From NCBI RefSeq assembly GCF_001580045.1, contig NZ_LSZP01000042.1:1-64000 (forward strand): a DNA stretch of 64,000 nt, given 5' to 3'. The stretch is from Cephaloticoccus capnophilus. Its GTDB lineage: Bacteria > Verrucomicrobiota > Verrucomicrobiia > Opitutales > Opitutaceae. A program made the translations under genes and the position numbers. Shown one piece after another: positions 46,616 to 56,159 of this stretch. A model generated the notes under the pieces. That model searched no databases, was not told the DNA's origin, and saw only the letters and a program-made list of their open reading frames with translations. Each line of letters starts with the position of its first letter. The stretch's first letter is position 1.

Positions 46616-49264
46616 ATGGCCTCCAGTTTCGACGCTTTTCGCCGAAGGGCCCACGCACAAATGTCCAAGCCGCCGATTCCCAACTCAACCCGCGCCCGCA
46701 GCGCCGCCGCCAGCTCCGCCTCACCCGCCTTTACGCAAACCCCACGTTACCGGCCAAATTGGATCGCAGCGGCGACCTGCTTCGTCGCGGGCCTGTGGCT
46801 TCTCGTCGCCCTCCTCGACTACGCGCCCGCGCAAAGCAGCTGCGCCACCACCGACCCCATCGGCGCAAACCTCGCGGGCCGCTGGGGCGCAAACACCACC
46901 TGGGTGCTCCTCTACACGCTCGGCGCGAGCACTTGGCTCGTCCCGCTCTTCCTGCTCTGGATGCTCTACGTGTCACTGCGCAACGCCCGCCACCTCGCCG
47001 CCACACGCCTCACTGCGATCGCCCTGTGCCTGCTCTCGCTCTCGGGCCTCGCCGCCATGCTCCAGTCCATCTCGCCCAGCGACTACTTCCCCGAAGGCCC
47101 CGGCGGCTGGGTCGGCGCACTGCTCTACACGCGTGCGCTCCACGGCACGCTCGGCCCCTTCGGCGCCGCCCTGCTCCTCGGCACGCTCTACCTCGGCGGC
47201 CTCCTCTTCATCTTCACCAAAGACGTCGGAGCCGAGATAAACCGCTACCTCGCCGCTTTCCAAATCTGGCGCGAAACTGCCGCGCTGCGCCGCGCCGAAC
47301 GAGCCGAAGCCCGCCGCCTCCTAAAAGAAGACCGCGCCAAGGAAAAAGCCGCTGCGGCCGAGGCCAAAGCCGAACTCAAAGCGCAAATCGCCGCGCTAAA
47401 AAAAGGCAGCACCAAGCCCAAAGCCGCGGCCTCGTCCGCGATTGATTCGGACGAAGCCGACAGCGAGCAAAAAGCCAGAATCGCCGACCAAGTCAGTGCC
47501 GCCGTCGCCGCCGCGACCAAGACCTCCTCCGCTCCGGAGACGAAAGGTAACGACGCCCCACCCGCGCTGGCGCGTGGTAAAAAATCAGCCCTTGAAAACG
47601 GCGCAGCCGCAAGCTCAGCGACAAACCTCGATCTAAAAATCGTCCAAGCCGAGGAGATCAAAAAAGTCCCCGTCTCCATCCCCCAAAGTGACGACGCCGA
47701 CTACCGCTTCCCCGATATCGCGCTACTCAGCGAGCAAGTCACCGACACCCCCGGCAACAGCCGCGAAGAACACCAACAAAACGCCGAAAACCTACTACGT
47801 ATTCTGGGCGATTTTGGCGTAACCGTGCGCCTCGGCGAAATCCACGTCGGCCCCGTTATCACGCGCTACGAAGTCGAGCCGGGAACCGGCGTCCGCGTCG
47901 AAAAAATCGCTGGCCTCGACAAAAACATCGCACTCGGCATGCGCGCCCAATCCGTGCGCATCCTCGCGCCCATCCCCGGCAAAGCCGCCGTCGGCGTCGA
48001 AGTGCCCAATAAGCACGCCACGCCCGTCGGCATTCGCGAAATCATCGAGAGCGAAGACTGGGCACGCGTGAAAGCCGAGCTGCCCATCGCGCTCGGCAAA
48101 GACGTCTCCGGCAAGCCACTCATCTCCGACCTCACCAAGATGCCCCACCTCCTAATCGCCGGCGCGACCGGCTCGGGAAAATCCGTGTGCATCAACGCCA
48201 TCGTCGCCTCCATCCTCTACTCGAAAAGCCCGCGCGACGTGCGGCTCCTCATGGTCGACCCCAAAGTCGTGGAGCTCAAAATCTTCAACACGCTCCCACA
48301 CATGCTCATCCCCGTCGTCACCGAGCCCAAGAAAGTGCCCGCCGCACTCAAGTGGCTCTTGGGCGAGATGGAGCAACGCTACCAACTCTTCGCCAAGTGC
48401 AACGTGCGAAACATCCTCGGCTTTAATAACCGCAAAAAAGACGCCCCGCTCGACCCCGTCGAAGCCGCCGCCCGCGCACAAATGGAAGCGATTCAAAACG
48501 GCAACGGAGCAGACGAAGCTGCCGAGATAAGCGTCCCCCGCGAGCCCTCCGCTGAAGAACAAAACCGCGAAGAGTTGCCAGAAAAACTCCCCTACATCGT
48601 CGCGATCGTCGACGAATTGGCCGACCTCATGATGGTCGCCCCTGCCGAGATTGAGACCTCGATCGCCCGCCTCGCACAGCTCGCGCGCGCAGCAGGCATC
48701 CACCTCATCATCGCCACGCAGCGGCCCTCGGTAAACGTCATCACCGGCGTCATCAAAGCCAACCTGCCCTCGCGCATCGCCTTCCAAGTCGCCTCGCAAG
48801 TCGACTCACGCACCATCCTCGACACCAAGGGAGCGGACAACCTCATCGGTCGCGGCGACATGCTCTTCTCGCCGCCCGGCTCCTCGCGCCTCGTCCGCGC
48901 CCAAGGCGCCTTCGTCTCCGACGACGAAGTGATCGCCATTGTCGACGCCCTCAAGGTCAACGGGCCACCGCGCTACGCGACCTCCGTGCAGCAACAAATC
49001 GACCGCGCCGCCAGCGATGGCGACGACGACGGCGAGAGCGATTACGGCGACCTCGGCGAAGACTCCGAACTCTTTGCCCAAGCACTCGACGTCCTGCGAT
49101 CCACCAAACGCGCCTCCACCTCCATGATTCAGCGGCGCCTGCGCATCGGCTACAACCGCGCCGCCCGCATCATGGACCTCATGGAAGACAAAGGCATCAT
49201 CGGCCCCGAAAACGGCTCCTCTCCGCGCGACATCCTGGTCGATTTGGATTCATATGAGGGCTGA
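46616..49264 (+). CDS. ftsK: DNA translocase FtsK/SpoIIIE
   Basis: DNA pump at the division septum, 882 residues. Four N-terminal membrane helices (about 50-190), a helical Ala/Lys-rich linker (210-335), the alpha-beta motor with Walker A LLIAGATGSGKSVCINAI and Walker B YIVAIVDELADLMMV, and the C-terminal gamma winged helix (STKRASTSMIQRRLRIGYNR) that reads KOPS. The linker is short compared with E. coli FtsK. ATG 46661 is an alternative start. Followed by a RodZ-like gene. Confidence 0.95.
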   Translation: MASSFDAFRRRAHAQMSKPPIPNSTRARSAAASSASPAFTQTPRYRPNWIAAATCFVAGLWLLVALLDYAPAQSSCATTDPIGANLAGRWGANTTWVLLYTLGASTWLVPLFLLWMLYVSLRNARHLAATRLTAIALCLLSLSGLAAMLQSISPSDYFPEGPGGWVGALLYTRALHGTLGPFGAALLLGTLYLGGLLFIFTKDVGAEINRYLAAFQIWRETAALRRAERAEARRLLKEDRAKEKAAAAEAKAELKAQIAALKKGSTKPKAAASSAIDSDEADSEQKARIADQVSAAVAAATKTSSAPETKGNDAPPALARGKKSALENGAAASSATNLDLKIVQAEEIKKVPVSIPQSDDADYRFPDIALLSEQVTDTPGNSREEHQQNAENLLRILGDFGVTVRLGEIHVGPVITRYEVEPGTGVRVEKIAGLDKNIALGMRAQSVRILAPIPGKAAVGVEVPNKHATPVGIREIIESEDWARVKAELPIALGKDVSGKPLISDLTKMPHLLIAGATGSGKSVCINAIVASILYSKSPRDVRLLMVDPKVVELKIFNTLPHMLIPVVTEPKKVPAALKWLLGEMEQRYQLFAKCNVRNILGFNNRKKDAPLDPVEAAARAQMEAIQNGNGADEAAEISVPREPSAEEQNREELPEKLPYIVAIVDELADLMMVAPAEIETSIARLAQLARAAGIHLIIATQRPSVNVITGVIKANLPSRIAFQVASQVDSRTILDTKGADNLIGRGDMLFSPPGSSRLVRAQGAFVSDDEVIAIVDALKVNGPPRYATSVQQQIDRAASDGDDDGESDYGDLGEDSELFAQALDVLRSTKRASTSMIQRRLRIGYNRAARIMDLMEDKGIIGPENGSSPRDILVDLDSYEG

Positions 49265-49309
49265 AAACGCTTCACCGCCGGGCCGCAAACGAGCAGCCCG
49301 CAAAATAAT

Positions 49310-49325
49310 AGGGGCTGAGGCCCCT
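49310..49325 (+). terminator. Short hairpin after ftsK
   Basis: AGGGGC pairs with GCCCCT around TGAG, 45 bases after the ftsK stop; no real T-run. The preceding CGCAAAATAATA is shared with the palindrome cluster at 7027. Confidence 0.4.
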
Positions 49326-49370
49326 TCTGCGCTTCCCCTCTCTCAGTAAACACCCTAGCTCACTCTCCTC

Positions 49371-50219
49371 ATGCAGACCATTGGTGAACGACTCGAAGAA
49401 GCCCGCAAAAATAAAGGCATCTCCATCCGCGACGCTGCCGAAGCCACCAAGATTCGCAGCGACTACCTCCACAAATTCGAGAGCAACCAGTTCGACATCG
49501 GCCTAGCCGAGATTTACCGACGCGGCTTCCTGCGCACTTACGCGCTCTACCTGCAACTCCCCGCCGAGAAAATTTTAAGCGATTACACCGCGCTCGCCCG
49601 CACCCAAGGCACGAGTAACAATAATGGCCGCGGCAACCGCTCGCTCAGCCGCGAAGTCTTCGTGCGGATGGACCTTTCCTCCTCTACGACCGGGGAAGAC
49701 GCCACCACCGCCCCCCCGCACCCCGCGGCGGGAGACGGCGCATCAACGAATGCGCCGCCAAGTAAACGAGCCGAAGCCTCTCGCAGCGGCACAAACCTTC
49801 CGAAGCTTCCCGCAATCCCCCCGCAGTGGATTTTTCGCGGCGGCATCGCGCTCGGCTCGCTCGTCGCCCTGCTCCTCCTCTACTGGGTAGGTAGCGCACT
49901 CTTTGGCTCGGGCAAAAGTGAAGGCCAAAGCACGGGCACCGGTGCTGGAACGCCGACCTTGGGCGCGGTAGCCGATACGACTTTTTCGCTCATCGCGACC
50001 AACACCGTTCGCGTAAAAGTCACCCGCCGAAACGCCGATGACTCGGCGGGCGAAGTCCTCCTCGACGACATCACTCTCAATCGCGGCGACCGGCGCACGC
50101 TCAGCGCCCCCGGCCCCGTCTACATCTGGGCCTCCGAAGGCGGGAACCTGAAAATCGAAAAGGCGGGCCGCGAATACCCGATGCCCTTCAGCGGCTACAA
50201 CCGCGCCAAACTCAACTAA
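49371..50219 (+). CDS. RodZ-like helix-turn-helix membrane protein
   Basis: Protein of 282 residues: an N-terminal HTH_25 domain (TIGERLEEARKNKGISIRDA and KIRSDYLHKFESNQFD), a disordered Ser/Pro/Ala linker, one membrane helix near 150-175 (IALGSLVALLLLYWVGSAL), and a C-terminal domain like DUF4115 (RVKVTRRNADDSAGEVLLDD). This is the layout of RodZ, which links MreB to the cell wall machinery. Fits with the rodA nearby in the genome section. Alternatively a transcription regulator of the same domain type. Confidence 0.85.
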   Translation: MQTIGERLEEARKNKGISIRDAAEATKIRSDYLHKFESNQFDIGLAEIYRRGFLRTYALYLQLPAEKILSDYTALARTQGTSNNNGRGNRSLSREVFVRMDLSSSTTGEDATTAPPHPAAGDGASTNAPPSKRAEASRSGTNLPKLPAIPPQWIFRGGIALGSLVALLLLYWVGSALFGSGKSEGQSTGTGAGTPTLGAVADTTFSLIATNTVRVKVTRRNADDSAGEVLLDDITLNRGDRRTLSAPGPVYIWASEGGNLKIEKAGREYPMPFSGYNRAKLN

Positions 50220-50409
50220 AGGGGCACAGACCTCATTATTTTTGAGGGCTGCGCGGTAGCCCTGCGTCACTTCGGCTAATCATGGCGATACATCATAGCT
50301 CGTTTTCCTTTCGGGCTGCTTGTTGCCGGCCCGTATAGATCGGCCACGCCGGTTTCCGGTTGCGGCCCGCGCCTCGCTTAAGGTTGAAATCGCTATTCCA
50401 ACGATCATC

Positions 50410-52148
50410 ACACCCTCAGTACCCGATGCTTCCTAGTCCCCGATAAATGCAAACAAAAATACCTGCCAACACTAGTGGGAGATTCCCTTTAAGAGCCATC
50501 TTTCTCGCGTCGCTATTTCCTGCACTCCTCGGGCTATGCTGCGGGCTATTTATTATGCCGCCATATATAGATCATGATACCGAGGTTGGCTTGACGGCTT
50601 GGGGTAATTATAAGAACGGCGGCACTTGGAACACTGTGGTAAGAGCCGATCCTGAAAATATCGCAAACAGTATCGAACAAAGTCTCACTTGGTGGCCTCC
50701 TGGACAATACCTACCATTGGGACTTTTATACTCTGCGGGACTATCGGTCGGCATGGCCGCGATAGCTATAGCTTTTCTTTCTACCCTCTCACTGGGGGCC
50801 GGTGGCGCATTGTTAGTAAAAGAACTTAGTCAGGAGAGCGATATATGTATCCTGCCTTGGGTTTCCGCTGCGCTTGCCTCCTCCCATTATGCACTGATAA
50901 ACTTCCATCACTTTTGGGGAGGGGAAACTGGGCTAATGGCCGTGCTCCCTTGGATAGTTCTTGCTGCTTATAAATTACGGCATCGCACTCTCGCTTTAAT
51001 CCTATTCCTCCCCCCGCTTTTTCTGCTAGGATCCTTTATCAAACACGCCTTTGCAATTCACTCTTTTTGTATACTCGCATTTCTTTGGCTAGAAAAGAGC
51101 AGAGAGGAATTAAGCCTCTCAGATAAAAAAATAACAACCCTCAAAAAGACTCTAAAAATAGTAGCCCCTCTATTCGCAGTAGGATTGCTCTATCTCGGTC
51201 TCAGGCACTATTTTATCGAGACGACAGTTACTCCGCTGCGTTTAGGTGAGCCCTTATTTGGCTTCACCACCTATCTGGGGTATAGTGCATGGGCCCCACT
51301 TATGGCCCCGTGGGGAATCGGCTCACTCGCAGACAGATTCGCTCCACGCCTTTTTGAACTTAACGGGACTAGGATATGGGAACATATAGGACTGGCTCTA
51401 TCTATTCTCTCGCCCTTGGCGATCGGATTTTACACTTGGCTCTCATTTCGAAAAAGTCCGCTAATTTCGCTAACGGGATTAGCTGCTTTACTCACAGCTC
51501 TAATCCATCTTTATATCTATCACTCGGGAGGAGTAATTGAGCTTCGAGATAGGTATTATCAATTCCCAGCATTCCTATTTTTAGCAGTCGTTGCCACCTA
51601 CATATATCAAATTGGCTGGAAAATGCGCACGGCTAGACTTCTCCTTGGGTTATGTATTTTAATCGGGTCAGTAAATGTCGTCAAATCAGGATTTGCTTCA
51701 AAAAGATGGATTCCTATTAATTATAGGATGGGCGTAGCAAGCTTTGTTCCCGACTCAGTCATTGAAGATATTCATACCCTATTAAGCGAAGCACCAGATT
51801 CTGTTTTGGTTATTCCGCATCCATCCCTAGATGTTAATTTATCTTTATACCCGCTGTCTTCAACTCGTATCCTAGCTACCTATGGCGAAAGCAGAGAGTT
51901 ACCTATGCCGAAATCACTTCATGGGCGCTCCCCTCTAATTGTGATTGCCTCCCCTAAAAGGGACATTCTAGGGGCAAAATCCGCGGCATCACGCTTCGCA
52001 GACTACTCTGCAGATGAGTGGGAAAGTCATGAGTCAGGAGGCTGGCTTTTTCTAAAAACAAAACAGCCGCTGACTCACTAAATAGCCCAAGCGCGACTAC
52101 TGCTCCCGCTACTCGCCTCAGTGCCAGATACTGCGCTCGGCGAGCGGG
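50410..52148 (+). repeat. Tandem duplication, unit 1 (1739 bp)
   Basis: First of two direct repeats (second at 52149-53895). Both run from ACACCCTCAGTA through a whole membrane-protein gene to the end of the nitroreductase gene. The two units differ by 8 bases: one codon-triple insertion (9 bases) less one base upstream. Confidence 0.9.
50447..52081 (+). CDS. Polytopic membrane protein, possible GT-C type glycosyltransferase (copy 1)
   Basis: Protein of 544 residues with about ten membrane helices and a soluble C-terminal part. After the first helix comes PPYIDHDTEVGLTAWGNYK, an acidic first loop as in GT-C glycosyltransferases, then LTWWPPGQYLPLGLL, like their PPG motif. HFWGGETGLMAVLPWIVLAA and ELRDRYYQFPAFLFL follow. 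The resemblance is to lipid-sugar-using enzymes (ArnT/PMT type), but no family was firmly recognised. Codon and base use is clearly more A/T-rich than the neighbours, suggesting transfer. A nearly identical copy follows at 52185. Confidence 0.75.
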   Translation: MQTKIPANTSGRFPLRAIFLASLFPALLGLCCGLFIMPPYIDHDTEVGLTAWGNYKNGGTWNTVVRADPENIANSIEQSLTWWPPGQYLPLGLLYSAGLSVGMAAIAIAFLSTLSLGAGGALLVKELSQESDICILPWVSAALASSHYALINFHHFWGGETGLMAVLPWIVLAAYKLRHRTLALILFLPPLFLLGSFIKHAFAIHSFCILAFLWLEKSREELSLSDKKITTLKKTLKIVAPLFAVGLLYLGLRHYFIETTVTPLRLGEPLFGFTTYLGYSAWAPLMAPWGIGSLADRFAPRLFELNGTRIWEHIGLALSILSPLAIGFYTWLSFRKSPLISLTGLAALLTALIHLYIYHSGGVIELRDRYYQFPAFLFLAVVATYIYQIGWKMRTARLLLGLCILIGSVNVVKSGFASKRWIPINYRMGVASFVPDSVIEDIHTLLSEAPDSVLVIPHPSLDVNLSLYPLSSTRILATYGESRELPMPKSLHGRSPLIVIASPKRDILGAKSAASRFADYSADEWESHESGGWLFLKTKQPLTH

Positions 52149-52152
52149 ACAC
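52118..52152 (-). pseudogene. Relict tail of the nitroreductase gene
   Basis: Duplicate of the last 12 codons of the gene at 53865 (VPLAERSIWH then stop, against VPLAERIIWH). It is left between the two membrane-protein copies and shows where the duplication break lies. Confidence 0.85.
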
Positions 52153-52184
52153 CCTCAGTAACCGATGCTTCCTAGTCCCGATAA

Positions 52185-53828
52185 ATGCAAACAAAAACAC
52201 CTGCCAACACTAGTGGGAGACTTCCTTTAAGAGCCATCTTTCTCGCGTCGCTATTTCCTGCACTCCTCGGGCTATGCTGCGGGTTATTTATTATACCGCC
52301 ATATATAGATTTTGATACCGATGTTGGCTTAACGGCTTGGGGTAATTATAAGAACGGCGGCACTTGGAACACTGTAGTAAGAGCCGATCCTGAAAATATC
52401 GCAAACAGTATCGAAGAAAGTCTCACTTGGTGGCCTCCTGGGCAATACCTACCACTGGGACTTTTGCACTCTGCGGGACTATCGGTCGGCATGGCCGCGA
52501 TAACCGTAACTTTTCTTTCTACCCTCTCACTGGGGATAGGGGGAGCATTATTAGTAAAAGAACTTAGCCGGGGGGGGAGGGGGGGGGATATACGTACCCT
52601 GCCTTGGGTTTCCGCTGCGTTTACCTCCTCTCATTATGCACTGATAAACTTCCATCACTTTTGGGGAGGGGAAACTGGGCTAATGGCCGTGCTCCCTTGG
52701 ATAGTTCTTGCTGCTTATAAACTACGGCATCGCACTCTCTCTTTAATTCTATGCCTCCCCCCTCTTTTTTTGCTAGGATCCTTTATCAAACACGCCTTTG
52801 CAATTCACTCGATCTGCATAATCACATTTCTTTGGCTAGAAAAGAGCAGAGAAGAATTAAGCCTCTCAGATAAAAAAATAACAACCCTTAAAAAGACTCT
52901 AAAAATAGTAGCCCCTCTATTCGCAGTAGGATTGATCTATCTCGGTCTCAGGCACTACTTTATCGAGACGACAGTTACTCCGCTGCGTTTAGGTGAGCCC
53001 TTATTTAGCGTCACAGCCTATCTGGGGTATACTGCATGGGCCCCACTTATGGCCCCGTGGGGAATCGCTTCACTCGCGGACGGATTCGCCCCACTTCTTT
53101 TTGAACTTAACGGGATTAGGATATGGGAACATATAGGACCGGTTCTATCTATTCTCTCGCCCTTGGCGATCGGATTTTACACTTGGCTCTCAGTTAGGAA
53201 AAGTCCGCTACTTTCCCTAACGGGCGTAGCTGCTTTACTCACAGCCCTAATCCATTTCTATATCTATCACTCGGGAGGAGTGATTGAGCTTCGGGATAGG
53301 TATTATCAATTCCCAGCGTTCCTATTTTTAGCAGTCGCTGCCACCTATATATATCAAAGTGGCTGGAAAATGCGCACGGCTAGACTCCTCCTTGGAGTAA
53401 GTATTTTAATCGGGTCAGCAAATGTCGTCCTAACAGGGCGTACTGCAAGAAAATGGATTCCTATTAATCATAAGATGGGCGTCGCAAGCTTCGTCCCCGA
53501 CTCAGTAGTTGAAGATATTCATGCCCTATTAAGTGAAGTAACTGATTCTGTCTTGGTTATTCCGTATCCATCCCTAGATGCTTATTTATCTTTATACCCG
53601 CTGCATTCAACTCGCATCCTAACTAACTATGGAGAGGAAAGAGCGTTGAGTTTGCCAAAATCATTTAATGGGCGCTCCCCTCTAGTTGTGATTGCCTTCC
53701 CTAAAAGGGAAATTCTAGCGGCAAAAGAATTTGCATCACGCTTCGTCGACTACTCTGCAGATGAGTGGGAAAGCCATGAGTCAGGGAGCATGTTTTTTCT
53801 AAAAACAAAACAGCCGCTGACTCATTAA
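52185..53828 (+). CDS. Polytopic membrane protein, possible GT-C type glycosyltransferase (copy 2)
   Basis: Paralogue (547 residues) of the gene at 50447, about 90% alike by eye. Main differences: the acidic loop reads PPYIDFDTDVGL, and a three-residue insertion makes SRGGRGGDIRT where copy 1 has SQESDICI. The insertion is encoded by a G tract (52570-52587), giving a site where slippage would change frame. Substitutions are spread through the gene with the frame intact, so both copies seem to be maintained. Function as for copy 1. Confidence 0.75.
   Translation: MQTKTPANTSGRLPLRAIFLASLFPALLGLCCGLFIIPPYIDFDTDVGLTAWGNYKNGGTWNTVVRADPENIANSIEESLTWWPPGQYLPLGLLHSAGLSVGMAAITVTFLSTLSLGIGGALLVKELSRGGRGGDIRTLPWVSAAFTSSHYALINFHHFWGGETGLMAVLPWIVLAAYKLRHRTLSLILCLPPLFLLGSFIKHAFAIHSICIITFLWLEKSREELSLSDKKITTLKKTLKIVAPLFAVGLIYLGLRHYFIETTVTPLRLGEPLFSVTAYLGYTAWAPLMAPWGIASLADGFAPLLFELNGIRIWEHIGPVLSILSPLAIGFYTWLSVRKSPLLSLTGVAALLTALIHFYIYHSGGVIELRDRYYQFPAFLFLAVAATYIYQSGWKMRTARLLLGVSILIGSANVVLTGRTARKWIPINHKMGVASFVPDSVVEDIHALLSEVTDSVLVIPYPSLDAYLSLYPLHSTRILTNYGEERALSLPKSFNGRSPLVVIAFPKREILAAKEFASRFVDYSADEWESHESGSMFFLKTKQPLTH
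52570..52587 (+). repeat. G8-A-G9 homopolymer tract inside a gene
   Basis: Eight G, one A and nine G in a row, in frame as Arg-Gly-Gly-Arg-Gly-Gly (about residues 129-134). Copy 1 has CAGGAGAGC at this place. Such tracts are prone to slipped-strand mutation and could switch the gene on and off. Confidence 0.85.
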
Positions 53829-53864
53829 ATATATCAAGCGCAACTACTACTCCCGCTACTCGCC

Positions 53865-54440
53865 TCAGTGCCAGATAATGCGCTCGGCGAGCGGGACACG
53901 CGTTGAGCTGAGTTTCTCGCGGGCTCCGTCTTTCGGCCAACCCAAATAAATAATCCCGAGTGAGCGATGCAGCTCCGGCTCCGCCCCGAGCCAATGGACA
54001 AACTCGGGCCTCGTAGTCGTCGGCGTCGTGCTCCAAAACGCACCTAGGCCCTGCGTGTGCGCGCTCAGCATCAAGTTCTGCGCTGCACAACACACCGCCG
54101 CGACCTCTTCCCATTCGGGGATGCGTGACTTAGCGGGCACATGCACGAGCAGCGCGACTGCCGCCGCAGAGCCCGCCGGATACTGGGCCAACTTATTCAA
54201 AGTGCCCTCGTCTTGCTGTTCAGCAGGCACGGAAGCGCAAAAGACCGCTTGGAGTCCTTCGCTCAAGTCCAGCAATTTGCGCCGACCGTGAAACACATGA
54301 AAGCGCCACGGCTGCGTAAGCCCATGCGTCGGTGCCCAGTGCGCGTCCTCCAAAATCGTGTCTAGGAGCGCAAGCGGCACCTCGCGCGAAGCATCCATGA
54401 AAGCGGGCTTAATCGTCCGGCGAGTTTTAAAGAGCGACAT
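53865..54440 (-). CDS. Nitroreductase-family FMN protein
   Basis: FMN-dependent oxidoreductase of 191 residues. Family features: FKTRRTIKPAFMD at the N-terminus (FMN-phosphate Arg residues), WAPTHGLTQPWRFHVF, CCAAQNLMLSAHTQGLGAFW, and the C-terminal SLGIIYLGWP. The YdjA-like single-domain type seems closest. Substrate unknown. ATG 54440 is preferred to the TTG at 54446. Its 3' end has been duplicated along with the membrane protein next door. Confidence 0.9.
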   Translation of the reverse strand: MSLFKTRRTIKPAFMDASREVPLALLDTILEDAHWAPTHGLTQPWRFHVFHGRRKLLDLSEGLQAVFCASVPAEQQDEGTLNKLAQYPAGSAAAVALLVHVPAKSRIPEWEEVAAVCCAAQNLMLSAHTQGLGAFWSTTPTTTRPEFVHWLGAEPELHRSLGIIYLGWPKDGAREKLSSTRVPLAERIIWH

Positions 54441-54560
54441 GGGCAAAGGGCCTAGCCAGAATCCCTGATTTCACAATCCCCAGAGCGCTTTATTAGAAAG
54501 CGCAAAAATAGACGATTCCGCCAAAACGGAATGTTATTGGGAAATCCGCTGCCGCCCTAG

Positions 54561-54585
54561 GGTCTTTTCCCGTTTCAAACGCGAG
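54561..54585 (+). repeat. Family-2 repeat arm
   Basis: GGTCTTTTCCCGTTTCAAAC and the following GCGAG match the arm at 58111 with one change. CCCTAG occurs on both sides (54555 and 54590), so a short inverted repeat encloses it. A GCGCTTT/AAAGCGC hairpin lies nearby at 54487-54505. Confidence 0.6.
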
Positions 54586-54626
54586 CAGGCCCTAGCTCCT
54601 CCCGCCTTAATCCGCAGGAAGAGCGA

Positions 54627-56024
54627 TCAAAGATCGCCCAATCCGAGTTGAGCGGCAATCCACGCCATCTCGACCGCGAGCTGTTCGGGGATCGGCAATA
54701 CATGGCCTGTTTCCAACGCGAGCAGGAGTTGCTTGGGTGCGGTGATCACGTTGTAGGCCGCATACATCGAAGTCGGTGGGCAGATTTCGTCGTTGTAGCC
54801 CCAAGCGTAGTGACCGGGAACCTTCAGGCGGCGCGCGAAGTTGACGACGTCGTAGTAGCTCGTCGTGCGCAGTTTGGGGCCGGTCGCGTGAAGCGAGGGC
54901 GAGCCGTCTTCGTTGGCCCGCATCATGTGCGGCCAGCCGCCGGCGCGGCCATGCAAGTAGCCTGTCACATCGCAGTAGGCCGGGTAGTAGGCTGAGAGCG
55001 CAGTGACTCGCGGGTCGAGGGCCGCAGTTACGATTGAGAGCTGACCGCCTTGGCTACCGCCCATGACGAGTAGGTTTTTCCCGTCAAACTCTGGCAGCGA
55101 GACGAGATAGTCGTTGGCACGCACGCAGCCGAGGTAGACGCGGCGGTAGTAGTAGTTCTCACGACTATCGAGCTGGATTAGCGGATACCCGCCACTGCCC
55201 CAGTCGAGTGCTCCAGCGCCGAGTTGGTCATACACTTCGTTCGACAGGTTTACTGGAATCCCGTGAATCCCGATCTCCAAGGTAATCACGCCGCGCGCGG
55301 CGAGTTCTATGGCACCACCATAGGGCCGAATACCGGCCCCCGGAACCTGTAAGACCGCAGGGAAAGGGCCATCCCCTTTTGGCACACAGAGGATGCCGTA
55401 GATTCGCGAGTTGCGTCCGCCCGCATCGCGTAAACTGACTTGGTACACGTCAACCGTCGATGTGCAGCGTTCGGGGAGTAGGGTGCGCCGCGCCTCCATC
55501 GGCACTTTCGCTAGCTCTGCTTTGGCGGCAGCCCAAAACGCATCAAAGTCCTCCGGCTCAGTCTGGGTCGGCAGGATCTCGCCCGGAGAAAGCCCCGCCG
55601 TGCCCACCGCACGATAGGAGCGCCCACCGACATCAAGCGTCACCACGCAGCGGATGAAGCCAGGCTCGTTGAGCGTGCCGCCCTCGATAAGGAGCGGCTC
55701 AGCGTTTGTGGGAGTCGTCGCCGACTTTTCCTCGGCGGGCAGCATTTCGGGGCCGACTTGGTAGCGGATCGTTACGCCAGCGAGTGGCTGCGCATCCGCA
55801 GTCACATTCACGCGAAACTTCACCTGCTCGCCGACGCGGTAAGTCCACCCCGCACGCTCGGGTGCGACCTCTACACGGATGGCCGCCACCCGAGCGTAAG
55901 CCTGCAAGCCCGCGCTAGGTTTCGGAAGCGGATACCCGGATTGGCCGAGCAGGGCGGGCGACAAGCCGAGCCAAAGCGCAGCCAGCAGGCCACGCGAAAA
56001 CAGAGGGGAGACGAACGCTTTCAT
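54627..56024 (-). CDS. Exported alpha/beta-hydrolase, acetyl xylan esterase (CE7)-like
   Basis: Protein of 465 residues with a signal peptide (FSRGLLAALWLGLSPALLG) and an N-terminal beta-domain of about 130 residues before the hydrolase domain. Catalytic features: nucleophile VMGGSQGGQLSIV, Asp in AWGYNDEICPP and His in LETGHVLPIPEQ. The AXE1/cephalosporin-C deacetylase family removes acetyl groups from plant polysaccharides or related esters. ATG 56024 is supported by the signal peptide; the longer frame has none. With the GH36 genes it points to use of polysaccharides. Confidence 0.85.
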   Translation of the reverse strand: MKAFVSPLFSRGLLAALWLGLSPALLGQSGYPLPKPSAGLQAYARVAAIRVEVAPERAGWTYRVGEQVKFRVNVTADAQPLAGVTIRYQVGPEMLPAEEKSATTPTNAEPLLIEGGTLNEPGFIRCVVTLDVGGRSYRAVGTAGLSPGEILPTQTEPEDFDAFWAAAKAELAKVPMEARRTLLPERCTSTVDVYQVSLRDAGGRNSRIYGILCVPKGDGPFPAVLQVPGAGIRPYGGAIELAARGVITLEIGIHGIPVNLSNEVYDQLGAGALDWGSGGYPLIQLDSRENYYYRRVYLGCVRANDYLVSLPEFDGKNLLVMGGSQGGQLSIVTAALDPRVTALSAYYPAYCDVTGYLHGRAGGWPHMMRANEDGSPSLHATGPKLRTTSYYDVVNFARRLKVPGHYAWGYNDEICPPTSMYAAYNVITAPKQLLLALETGHVLPIPEQLAVEMAWIAAQLGLGDL

Positions 56025-56159
56025 AAGGGAGGGGAGGAACCGTTGTGGGTGTGGGGAAAACTGATCGGAAGCAGCACTCAAGGAAAAGGGTGCCTCCGCG
56101 TCAAAGACCGTTGCCAGAGAGAATCCCGCCCAGCAAGACTCGCTCGCATGTGGGCGCAT

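Larger units (their letters stand above)
52149..53895 (+). repeat. Tandem duplication, unit 2 (1747 bp)
   Basis: Second copy of unit 1. At the three junctions (50410, 52149 and 53896) the shared word is ACAC, which marks a 4-base microhomology at the break. Confidence 0.9.

Noticed and set aside
46177-47445. Plus-strand frame spanning the manA-ftsK boundary
   Set aside because: Arg/Pro-rich shadow overlapping two well-supported genes.
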